Under the pieces are notes generated by a model that saw only the letters and a program-made list of their open reading frames with translations, was not told the origin of the DNA and did not search any database. The position numbers and the translations under genes were made by a program. A DNA stretch of 64,000 nt, taken from assembly GCF_001894865.1 (NCBI RefSeq), contig NZ_BCXA01000036.1:1-64000 (forward strand), in the 5' to 3' direction. The stretch is from Rhodococcus maanshanensis NBRC 100610 (GTDB lineage Bacteria > Actinomycetota > Actinomycetes > Mycobacteriales > Mycobacteriaceae). Within the stretch, counting starts at the first letter, position 1; each line of letters opens with the position of its first letter. Positions 52,423 to 64,000 of this stretch are shown here, piece after piece.

Positions 52423-53906
52423 CGCGTCACCATTTCTGTGGGGAGATCGGTGGAGGTCTCGTATGCGCGCTCGTCGAACTCGCCGAGCCGGGTGCGCATC
52501 CGGTCCGTGGACCACGGCCAGTTGAAGCTGTTGCGCCCGTTCACGTCCAGGAAGTAGCTCTGGCATCCGCCCGCGTTGTAGACGGTGGTGGCCAGCGCCT
52601 GCTGCACCTCGGCGTTGAACGCCGCCTGCACCTCAGGCCTGGTCTCCATCCGGGTCCAGCCGCCGTCACGGGCCGCCGCGATCGCCTTCGCCATGTACTC
52701 GAGCTGTGCCTCGAGGATCATGAACGCGGAGGTGTGCCCGGTGCCGAGCGCGGGACCGAGCAGCACATACGCGTTGGGGAACCCGGCGACGGTGGTGCCG
52801 AGGTACGCCTGGGGGCTGCCCTTCCAGTGGTCGTCGAGGCTGCGGCCGCCGCCGTCGAAGACCTTGCTGCCGATCGGCATGTCGAGGATGTGGAAGCCGG
52901 TGCCGAAGATGATGGCGTCGACCTCCCGCTCCGAGCCGTCGGCGCCGATGACGATGTTCCCGCGCACGGCCGAGACCGCGTTCGCGTGCACCTCGACGTT
53001 CGGCTCGGTCAGCGCCGGGTAGTAGGTGTTCGACAGCAGCAGCCGCTTGCAGCCGAGCGTGTAATCGGGGGTGAGCGCCTTGCGCAGTTCGGGGTCACGG
53101 ACCTGGGCTCGCAGCTGGGCCCGGCCGATCTGCTGCACGACCCGCAGGATCCATGGGTTCCTGAACCCGACGCCGAGGGCCTCCATGATCGTGTACTCGA
53201 TCGAGCGCAGTGCCCGATGCGCGCCGGGGATGCGCCGCATCGCCCATCGCTCGATCCTCGGCACGTAGTGGTCGGGCTTTGGCAGCACCCACTGGGCGGT
53301 GCGCTGGTACAGGTGCAGCCGCTCCACCTCGGGCTGGATCGCGGGCACGAATTGCACTGCGGAGGCGCCGGTTCCGACCACGGCGACCCGCTTGCCGGTC
53401 AGGTCGTATGCGTGATTCCACCGGGACGAGTGAAAGACCTCCCCGGTGAACGTGTCCAGGCCGGGGATGTCGGGCGTCAGCGGCTCGTTCCACGGACCCG
53501 CGGCGGCGACGACGGAGTTCGCGGTGAACGTGCCCGCCGAGGTCTCCACGATCCACCGCCTGCTCGACTCGTCCCACTCGGCGCGGGTCATCTCGGTGCC
53601 GAGGCGCACGTGCGCGTCGACCCCGTGTTCGGCGGCGGTCCTGTCGATGTACCGGCGGATCTCCTCCTGCCCGGCGAAGAGCCGAGTCCACTCGGGGTTC
53701 GGGGCGAACGAGTAGGAGTAGAGGCCGGACGGGACGTCGCACGCGCACCCGGGATAACTGTTGTCGCGCCAGGTCCCGCCGAGCGAGTCGCTCTTCTCGA
53801 GGATCGCGAAATCGGTGATCCCCATCCTGCGCAGGGTGATCGCCGCGCCGATGCCGGAGATCCCGCCACCGACGATGAGGAACTCGAAATGCTGTGCTTG
53901 CGTCAT
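52419..53906 (-). CDS. Flavin-containing, Baeyer-Villiger-type monooxygenase
   Basis: 495 residues from ATG 53904-53906 (MTQAQHFEFLIVGGGISG). FAD-binding GGGISGIGA lies at the N-terminus and an NADPH-binding VVGTGASAVQ near residue 180. FTGEVFHSSRWN matches the type I Baeyer-Villiger fingerprint FxGxxxHxxxW, with Asn where Pro or Asp is usual. Such enzymes insert oxygen next to a ketone, giving an ester or lactone. The patatin-like hydrolase encoded upstream could then open it and the SDR downstream could act on the alcohol or ketone. It overlaps both neighbours by four bases (ATGA). Confidence 0.93.
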   Translation of the reverse strand: MTQAQHFEFLIVGGGISGIGAAITLRRMGITDFAILEKSDSLGGTWRDNSYPGCACDVPSGLYSYSFAPNPEWTRLFAGQEEIRRYIDRTAAEHGVDAHVRLGTEMTRAEWDESSRRWIVETSAGTFTANSVVAAAGPWNEPLTPDIPGLDTFTGEVFHSSRWNHAYDLTGKRVAVVGTGASAVQFVPAIQPEVERLHLYQRTAQWVLPKPDHYVPRIERWAMRRIPGAHRALRSIEYTIMEALGVGFRNPWILRVVQQIGRAQLRAQVRDPELRKALTPDYTLGCKRLLLSNTYYPALTEPNVEVHANAVSAVRGNIVIGADGSEREVDAIIFGTGFHILDMPIGSKVFDGGGRSLDDHWKGSPQAYLGTTVAGFPNAYVLLGPALGTGHTSAFMILEAQLEYMAKAIAAARDGGWTRMETRPEVQAAFNAEVQQALATTVYNAGGCQSYFLDVNGRNSFNWPWSTDRMRTRLGEFDERAYETSTDLPTEMVTR

Positions 53907-54865
53907 CGCACGTCTCCGTTTGCGAGTTGGTGGGCCAGGGCGGCCCTTGTGGTCCGCAGCGAGGACTCGAGGGTGGCCAGTCGTCTGCGGTCGTCCATGA
54001 AGTTCGGGCCCATCACGGCCAGGTCCTCGGCGGTGGCGTCGAGCCGGATGACCCGGGTGCCCGCGGCCTCCACGGCGGCGACCTCCGCGTCCAGGCCTGC
54101 GCTCATCCAGCCGCGCAGCACCAGGCGCTCGGCACGCGCTGCGCCGCGACCGGGGACCCGTCCGGTGGAGGCCATCGGCGCCAGCACCACCAGTTCGTCG
54201 AGTTGGAGGGATGCCACCAGGTCCGCCGATGCGGTCGAGGCCGCACCGCCGTCGACGAACCGGCGGTCGCCGACACGCACCGGCGGGAACCAGCCCGGGA
54301 TCGCCCAGGAGGCCCGAAGAGCCTGCGAGAGTGTCGCTTCCGGGGCACCAGGTGAACCGAACGCGACGCGCTCTCCGCTGTCGTAGTCCATCGCGACGAG
54401 CCAGGTCGCGGGGTGCGACACCCACATCCGTCCCGGGGCCATGCCGAGCGCGAGGCGGTGCAGCCAACCCGCATCCCCACCGCCGGGTGGCAGGAGACCA
54501 CTCATCGCCGTGACCGGCGCGACCTCGCGCCGCAGGCCGGCACGCGCGAGTCGCGGCGAGCCGAGCCTGAACCGCGGCAGCGGCGGGAACCGGCCAGGAG
54601 CGTCGGCGAGGTGTGTGCGAAGCGCCGGATCGGTGACCTGCTCCCCCAACTGCATCGCGAGCAGTTCGTCCACCCCGACCCCGCTGCCGAGCATCGTGAC
54701 CAGTTCCGCGCCCGCCGAGGTGCCGACCAAAACCTCGGCCTCGCGCGGATCCCAGTCCAGCGCGTCGCGGACCGAGGCCAGCGCCGCGACGGTCCACGCC
54801 GCACCGAGCGTGCCGCCGCAGCCGATCACCAGGCCCCGACGAAGTTGTCTGTCACTCGAAGTCAT
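53903..54865 (-). CDS. Patatin-like phospholipase/esterase
   Basis: 320 residues. The oxyanion loop GCGGTLGAAW is near residue 15, the nucleophile elbow GTSAGAE is near residue 49 and the catalytic Asp is in RFVDGGAAS. Ser-Asp dyad enzymes of this family hydrolyse lipids or other esters. No signal peptide is evident. It is the first gene of the leftward operon and divergent from the TetR gene across 70 bp full of inverted repeats, so it is probably repressed by that regulator. Confidence 0.92.
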   Translation of the reverse strand: MTSSDRQLRRGLVIGCGGTLGAAWTVAALASVRDALDWDPREAEVLVGTSAGAELVTMLGSGVGVDELLAMQLGEQVTDPALRTHLADAPGRFPPLPRFRLGSPRLARAGLRREVAPVTAMSGLLPPGGGDAGWLHRLALGMAPGRMWVSHPATWLVAMDYDSGERVAFGSPGAPEATLSQALRASWAIPGWFPPVRVGDRRFVDGGAASTASADLVASLQLDELVVLAPMASTGRVPGRGAARAERLVLRGWMSAGLDAEVAAVEAAGTRVIRLDATAEDLAVMGPNFMDDRRRLATLESSLRTTRAALAHQLANGDVR

Positions 54866-54866
54866 A

Positions 54867-54913
54867 TTCAGAAACTAGCAGTATTCGAATACGATGGGTA
54901 TACCAAATCTGAA
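54867..54913. promoter_or_regulatory. Nested palindromes between the patatin and TetR genes
   Basis: GTATTCGAATAC (54881-54892) is a perfect 12-bp palindrome. GGTATACC (54897-54904) is a second. TTCAGA (54867-54872) and TCTGAA (54908-54913) form an outer inverted pair around both. The region is AT-rich for this genome and covers both divergent promoters. It is very likely the operator for the adjacent TetR protein. Confidence 0.6.
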
Positions 54914-54935
54914 GTTTTCTCGGAACGGAGTTGTG

Positions 54936-55553
54936 ATGGCGCGAATGACCAGGTCGGAGAGTCAGGCCAAGACCAGGGCCGACCTGATTGCGACCGCGCG
55001 TGACCTGTTCCTCGCGGACGGGTACGCCGTGACCTCGCTGGAGAAGGTCGCCGAGGAGGCGGGTTACTCGAAGGGCGCGGTGTACTCCAACTTCCGTAAC
55101 AAGAACGAGCTGTGCCTGGAGGTGCTGCAGCTGATCCACGTCACCAAGGGCGCCGAGGTGGCCGAGGTCATGTCCCGGCAGGCACCGCTGGAGGAACGGC
55201 TGACGGCGTTCGAGAACTGGGCCGAGCGCACGCTCGGCGACGTCGGCTGGACCACGCTCGAGTTCGAGTTCATCGTGCTGGCCCGCCACGATCCGGAGCT
55301 GCGGGCCGCGCTCGTGTCCAGCCTCGGCATGGCGCGCGGCATCGTGGCCGCCATGCTCAGCGCGCTCGTGGCCTCCGGTGAGGTCACCCTGCCGATGTCG
55401 GTGGACGACGCCGCGACCAGCGTGCTGAGCATGGGCGTCGGCCTCGGCATCCAGCGCGCCATCGACCCGTCCATCTCGACCGGCATCGTCACCCGAAACC
55501 TCCGCGCGCTTCTCACCGCAGCAGGCCAAGCGGATCTACCCTCACAGGCGTGA
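54936..55553 (+). CDS. TetR-family transcriptional regulator
   Basis: 205 residues from ATG 54936, preceded by GGAG at a good distance; an ATG 42 bases earlier lies in the operator and is less likely. The DNA-binding domain reads RADLIATARDLFLADGYAVTSLEKVAEEAGYSKGAVYSNFRNKNEL. The C-terminal ligand domain is helical and hydrophobic. It should bind the nested palindromes just upstream and control both itself with the acyl-CoA dehydrogenase and the divergent patatin-FMO-SDR operon. It matches by position the TetR gene before lhr in M. tuberculosis. Confidence 0.93.
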   Translation: MARMTRSESQAKTRADLIATARDLFLADGYAVTSLEKVAEEAGYSKGAVYSNFRNKNELCLEVLQLIHVTKGAEVAEVMSRQAPLEERLTAFENWAERTLGDVGWTTLEFEFIVLARHDPELRAALVSSLGMARGIVAAMLSALVASGEVTLPMSVDDAATSVLSMGVGLGIQRAIDPSISTGIVTRNLRALLTAAGQADLPSQA

Positions 55554-56572
55554 CGAACTGGCCCGATCTCGCGCGCGAGATCGCCGACGACGTGCTGTAC
55601 CCCGCCGCCGACAGCGTCGATGCCGACGGCGAGATCCCGCTCAGCCACTTCGAGGCGCTGGCCGCGGAGGGCTTCTACGGCCTCGCCGCGCCGCCCGACT
55701 TCGGCGGCCCCGGCCTCGGTATCGACGACCTGGTGGCGGTGGTGGAGACGCTGTGCGGCGCTTGCCTCGCCACGAGCTTCACGTGGATGCAGCACCACGG
55801 AGTGGTCGCGGGACTGGCGTCGAGCGCGAATCACGATCTGCGCGACGAGTATTGGGACGGGTTGATGGATGGATCCGTCCGGGCAGGCGTCGCCTTTGCC
55901 GGCGCCATCCCGCGACCGCCGCTGCTGTATGCGCGCCGCGTCGACAATGGGTACGTGCTCGACGGTGTCGCACCCTTCGTCACCGGCTGGGGCATCGTAG
56001 ACATCCTGCAGCTGAGCGCCCGCGACGAGTTCGACGATTCGATCGTGCACGCCGTCGTCGACGCGGTCCCCGGCCAGGGCGTGTCGGTCGAGGAGCTACC
56101 CCTGATCGCCGCGCGAGGGAGCAACACCGTCCGGATGCGATTCGACGGATTCGAGGTGCCGGACGAGCGGGTGAGCAAGGTGGTCACCCAGGAGGAGTTC
56201 ACGGCCGGTCAGGGATTCGGGTCCTGGCTCAACGCCTGCATGGCGATGGGCGTCGCCCGGCGCTGTCTCACCGAGCTCGACGAGCGGGGTGTGGACACCA
56301 CCGGGTTCGCCTCGGAGGCATCGACAGTGCGGGCGGACCTCGATGCCGCGCTCGGCGGCCGGTCCGACCTCTTCGCGGCGCGGGCCAGGGCATCCGAGCT
56401 CGCGATCCGGGCCGCCGCAGCGCTGGTGACCGCGACGGGCAGCTCCGCGGCCGTGGCCGGGGCGACCGCGGAACGGCTGATGCGCGAGGCGACGCTGACC
56501 CTCGTCGCGGCGACGCGGCCGCAGATCCGCACGTCGCTGCTGGACCGGCTCGGCGGCGGGGCCGGCAACTGA
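55550..56572 (+). CDS. Acyl-CoA dehydrogenase family protein
   Basis: 340 residues starting at GTG, overlapping the TetR stop by four bases. The N-terminal helical part reads HFEALAAEGFYGLAAPPDFGGPGLGIDDL, and the middle beta domain has RRVDNGYVLDGVAPFVTGWG. The C-terminal helices are shortened compared with typical 380-residue family members. FAD-dependent desaturation of an acyl-CoA or related oxidation is expected. The usual catalytic Glu position could not be placed with certainty, so it might be a relative with another reaction. Coupling to TetR suggests feedback by an acyl-CoA ligand. Confidence 0.85.
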   Translation: MTNWPDLAREIADDVLYPAADSVDADGEIPLSHFEALAAEGFYGLAAPPDFGGPGLGIDDLVAVVETLCGACLATSFTWMQHHGVVAGLASSANHDLRDEYWDGLMDGSVRAGVAFAGAIPRPPLLYARRVDNGYVLDGVAPFVTGWGIVDILQLSARDEFDDSIVHAVVDAVPGQGVSVEELPLIAARGSNTVRMRFDGFEVPDERVSKVVTQEEFTAGQGFGSWLNACMAMGVARRCLTELDERGVDTTGFASEASTVRADLDAALGGRSDLFAARARASELAIRAAAALVTATGSSAAVAGATAERLMREATLTLVAATRPQIRTSLLDRLGGGAGN

Positions 56573-56579
56573 GCCGCGG

Positions 56580-58289
56580 CTACCCACCGGCGTCGATGAC
56601 GGTCCTGAGGGTGGCGAGCTTGTCTGCGGTGAGATCCACCGGTTGGAGGACCGCATTCCATCCGTCGACATACTCGCCCATGTACTTGTGGCCGTGCCCG
56701 GCCGGAACACCGGTGGAGAACGGCAGGTCGGCGGTGATCTGCCAGAACGTCACGAACGGTATCCAGACCATCTCCTCGAGCACGTCCCGCCCTGGCGGCT
56801 GACCGATCCAGTCCGGCTCGCTCAGGATCAGATTCGGACTCCACCAGACGATCGGGTCGGAGGGATGCATCAGGTACAGGACCCGACTGCCGTCCCACGG
56901 CGGCCCCTCGGGAGGAATTCCCTCCTGGGGGTCGTTGCTGAAGCGCACGGTCCGCCCGTCCTTGTAGACCGGCTCGACTTCCGGGCTCCCCGCATCACGC
57001 TGATCGCTGAACTCACGGAACAGGGTGTTGAAGTTGGGAGGGCCTGCGAACAGCGTTCCCGCGGTGCGGTTGCGCAGGTCGTACTCACCGCTGAATGCGG
57101 TCTCGCCGCCGAACGAGCCCAGGCTCTCCCCTGCGACGAACAGCCGGGGACGGTTGTCCTGCGGCAGTTTGGACCACACGTCGTAGACCGCGTCGAACAG
57201 GTCGCGCCCGGCTTCCCGTGCCTTCGACTGGTCAACCAGGTACGAGATCCACGACGGCAGGTACGAGTACTGGATCGCCACGGTCGCCGCGTCGCCACCG
57301 GTGAGGTACTCGAAGGTGTCCACCAGGGCCGGGTCCACCCAGCCGCTCCCCGTCGTCGTCACCACGAGCAGGTTGGCGCGCTGGAATCCGCCCGCACGGG
57401 TGAGGTCCTCGACCGCCAGCGCCGCCCTGGACTCGGAGTCCTCCGACGACGCCAGACCGGCATAGGTGCGAATCGGCTCCAGCGCCTGATGGTCGACGAA
57501 CTGGCTGATCTGATCGGTGGACGGGCCTTCGCCGATGAAGCTGCGCCCCTGCCACCCGAGCGAATCCCACGGCACGACAGATCCGGGCCCACCCGACCGC
57601 AGGCCGGTCACAGGCTGCTGCACACCTTCCGGTGTCTTCGTGTCGCGCAACGAGAAGGCCCCGTTGGCGACACCGACGAGGCCGCCGAGCAGTACTCCCG
57701 AGACCACCGCGTAGACGAGTCCCGCGATCAGAAACCACCCGACGACGCTCGCCGCCCGCCGCCCGATCCACCGGTCGAGCAGCCTCGCGCTCCAGCGGTA
57801 CAGCCAACGGATTCCGCGCCCGATCGCCAGTATGAGGCAGAACACCGCCGCCGCGATGACGGGTGCGAGAACCACGAGCGGGATGCTGTACTCGGTCACA
57901 CCCATCAGCGCACGGATCTGGTACTGCCAGTACTGCCCGAGGCCGAACGCGGCGGCGAGCAGCACCACCGCAGCAACGAGGAGAACGCGCCAGGAGTCAC
58001 GGCGCGGGGGCCGAGGAGCTCGGTCGGCGAACGCGCGCCACACGAAGGCCGCGAGCACTCCCAGCCCGTACCCGATCGCGGCCGTGATCCCACAGACCAC
58101 TCCCTGCAGCAGCCCTCCGCGCGGGAGCAGCGACGGAGTGAACGACAGACACGCGAAAACGAGTGCACCCCAACACCCGGGAAGGGTGACGTACAGCAGC
58201 TTCCGGTGCCCGCCGGACTCGGGCGGCCCGGCGTCGTCAACCCCGGCGGCGGGCGGACCGCCGGACGAATCCAGGACCTTCGACGCCAT
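56580..58289 (-). CDS. Membrane-anchored alpha/beta hydrolase (Abhydrolase_9/DUF2319-like)
   Basis: 569 residues from ATG 58287-58289, with GGAGGT four bases upstream; a GTG two codons earlier is possible. The N-terminal half has about five membrane helices, for example GVVCGITAAIGYGLGVLAAF and WRVLLVAAVVLLAAAFGLG. The C-terminal half is an alpha/beta hydrolase with the nucleophile in FVAGESLGSFGG and a final GHGHKY region. Proteins of this build are common in mycolata and are thought to act on envelope lipids. The next gene upstream on the same strand is the second DUF7144-like protein, 24 bp away, so the two probably form an operon. Confidence 0.88.
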   Translation of the reverse strand: MASKVLDSSGGPPAAGVDDAGPPESGGHRKLLYVTLPGCWGALVFACLSFTPSLLPRGGLLQGVVCGITAAIGYGLGVLAAFVWRAFADRAPRPPRRDSWRVLLVAAVVLLAAAFGLGQYWQYQIRALMGVTEYSIPLVVLAPVIAAAVFCLILAIGRGIRWLYRWSARLLDRWIGRRAASVVGWFLIAGLVYAVVSGVLLGGLVGVANGAFSLRDTKTPEGVQQPVTGLRSGGPGSVVPWDSLGWQGRSFIGEGPSTDQISQFVDHQALEPIRTYAGLASSEDSESRAALAVEDLTRAGGFQRANLLVVTTTGSGWVDPALVDTFEYLTGGDAATVAIQYSYLPSWISYLVDQSKAREAGRDLFDAVYDVWSKLPQDNRPRLFVAGESLGSFGGETAFSGEYDLRNRTAGTLFAGPPNFNTLFREFSDQRDAGSPEVEPVYKDGRTVRFSNDPQEGIPPEGPPWDGSRVLYLMHPSDPIVWWSPNLILSEPDWIGQPPGRDVLEEMVWIPFVTFWQITADLPFSTGVPAGHGHKYMGEYVDGWNAVLQPVDLTADKLATLRTVIDAGG

Positions 58290-58313
58290 GGCCACCTCCG
58301 CCTGCCGCTACGA

Positions 58314-58718
58314 CTACTCCCAGCCGGAGCTCGGAATCCAGTTCCACACCGCCCAGATGACGACCACATCGAGCGCGATGATCAGGACGGCCCACGCCGG
58401 GGCATAGGGCAGCCACAGGAAGTTGGCGATGATCGACAGTCCGGCGATGACGATCGCCAACGTCCGCGCCCATATCCCTGCCCCGAACAAGGCGACACCC
58501 ACCAGCGCGATCGCCACACCGAGCACGATGTGGATCCAGCCCCACGCGGTCAGATCGAGTTCGTATGTGTAGTCGACACCGACGGTGTAGACCTCGTCGT
58601 TGCCGATCGCGGCGATCCCCTGGAGGACCTGGAGCACGCCGGCGGTGACCAGAAGCACAGCGGCGGCGACCGATGCGCCTGCCGCGACCTCCTGCTTGAC
58701 GCTCGACTTCTCGGACAC
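58314..58718 (-). CDS. Small membrane protein, DUF7144-like (copy 2)
   Basis: 134 residues with four helices, paralogous to the protein at 7980-8381. The shared pattern is SVKQ...AAGxSxAAAVLL, WGWIHI and LSIIANFLWLPYAPAW. It begins MSEKSSVKQEVAAG. It precedes the membrane hydrolase in a likely two-gene operon and is divergent from lhr. Function unknown. Confidence 0.85.
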   Translation of the reverse strand: MSEKSSVKQEVAAGASVAAAVLLVTAGVLQVLQGIAAIGNDEVYTVGVDYTYELDLTAWGWIHIVLGVAIALVGVALFGAGIWARTLAIVIAGLSIIANFLWLPYAPAWAVLIIALDVVVIWAVWNWIPSSGWE

Positions 58719-58835
58719 GACGGTTCACCTCTCCGGACCAAGCGACGCGGAGCGTAGCGGAGCCGGCGTTTACCGACTCCTCGGATGCGCTACGCCACCC
58801 TCAGTGTGCGCCCGGTGTCGGGGTCCCGGGGCACT

Positions 58836-63360
<4,525 letters not shown>

Positions 63361-63374
<14 letters not shown>

Positions 63375-64000
63375 CACCGTCTGGCGGGTCGCGGGGCAGC
63401 TCCGCACGGCACTGGTTGGTTCGCCGCTCACCGTCTGCGATATCCGGGTACCGCGCTTCGCGACCGTCGACCTCACCCCCGGACCGGTCGAGGAGGTCGT
63501 CAGCCGGGGCAAGCACCTGCTGATCCGGGTGGGCGACGACACCGTGCACACCCACCTGAAGATGGAGGGCGACTGGCACGTCTACCCCGCGGGCGGGCGC
63601 TGGCGGCGGCCCGCGTGGCTGGCGAGGATCCTGTTGGGCACCGACGACTTCCTCGCGGTCGGGTTCCAGCTCGGCATCGTCGAGGTCCTCGCCAGGGACG
63701 AGGAGGAGCGCGCGATCGGCCATCTCGGGCCGGACCTGCTCGGCCCCGACTGGGACCCCGACCGCGCCGCGACGAACCTCGCCGCCGAGGCCGATCGCCC
63801 GATCGGCCTGGCCCTGCTGGACCAGCGCGTGCTGGCCGGCATCGGCAACGTCTACCGCAACGAGCTGTGTTTCCTGCGCGGAGTGCACCCGGCGACCCCG
63901 GTGGCCGCCGCGGGCGAGCCGCACGCATGGGCCGACCTCGCGCACCGACTACTGGTGGCGAACCGGGACCGCCCCGTTCGCATCACCACCGGAGACCGCC
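63361..64000 (+). CDS. nei: Endonuclease VIII-type DNA glycosylase, 3' end cut by the window
   Basis: The frame opens with MPEGDTVWR, with the catalytic Pro2 and Glu3 of the Fpg/Nei family, and continues open to the window end (213 codons seen). Other marks are SRGKHLLIRV with the conserved Lys, HTHLKMEG and the helix-two-turn-helix GIGNVYRNELCFLRGVHP. The zinc-finger end lies beyond the window. The enzyme removes oxidised bases and nicks the strand. Overlap with lhr suggests a repair operon. Confidence 0.93.

Noticed and set aside
52419-54797. 792-codon version of the monooxygenase
   Set aside because: The N-terminal 297 codons are the patatin gene read in the wrong frame. The FAD motif starts right after ATG 53904-53906.

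Overview
The window is high-GC, densely packed actinobacterial DNA. The gene set and order point to a mycolic-acid-containing member of the Mycobacteriales (Rhodococcus/Nocardia/Gordonia/Williamsia-like; genus not resolvable by eye). From memory, the backbone follows the Mycobacterium tuberculosis stretch Rv3275c-Rv3297: purE-purK, GtrA, PH-domain protein, birA, accD5, accE5, maf, sseA, sufE-like, accA3, lat, lrpA, pcd, TetR, lhr, nei.

Layout. 1-3.6 kb: a 3'-truncated unknown gene, purE-purK and a GtrA membrane protein. 3.6-8.4 kb: a leftward run of five genes (DUF6069-like membrane protein, AI-2E/PerM-type permease, PH-domain protein, OmpR-type regulator, histidine kinase) and a rightward DUF7144-like small membrane protein. 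8.4-12 kb: birA, then the coupled accD5-accE5-maf operon. 12.1-39.5 kb: one uninterrupted leftward gene of 9,151 codons encoding an eight-module non-ribosomal peptide synthetase (NRPS), 43% of the window. 39.5-44.8 kb: a 463-bp low-GC gap, sseA-sufE, a PapA-type acyltransferase and accA3. 44.9-48.2 kb: a small unknown protein, a PtpB-like phosphatase, a MerR/quinone-reductase pair and an ECF41-like sigma factor. 48.2-51.6 kb: lysine catabolism (lat, lrpA, pcd). 51.6-56.6 kb: a leftward patatin-FMO-SDR operon divergent from a TetR-acyl-CoA dehydrogenase operon. 56.6-64 kb: a membrane alpha/beta hydrolase, a second DUF7144-like protein, lhr, and nei (cut by the window end).

How it works together. 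BirA, AccA3, AccD5 and AccE5 are the ligase and subunits of a biotin-dependent acyl-CoA carboxylase that makes malonyl- or methylmalonyl-CoA for envelope lipids. A shared 13-base palindromic motif lies upstream of both accD5 and accA3, suggesting common control. Into this conserved locus two accessory genes have been placed, the giant NRPS between maf and sseA and the PapA-like acyltransferase between sufE and accA3. Together they suggest an undescribed acylated octapeptide. The NRPS reads C-A-T-E then seven C-A-T modules then TE, so an eight-residue peptide with one D-residue at position 1 is expected. Adenylation domains 2 and 5 are near-copies with an unusual selectivity pocket, and the third condensation domain has a changed HHxxxDG motif. 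No MbtH-like gene, carrier-protein activating enzyme, acyl ligase or exporter is visible nearby.
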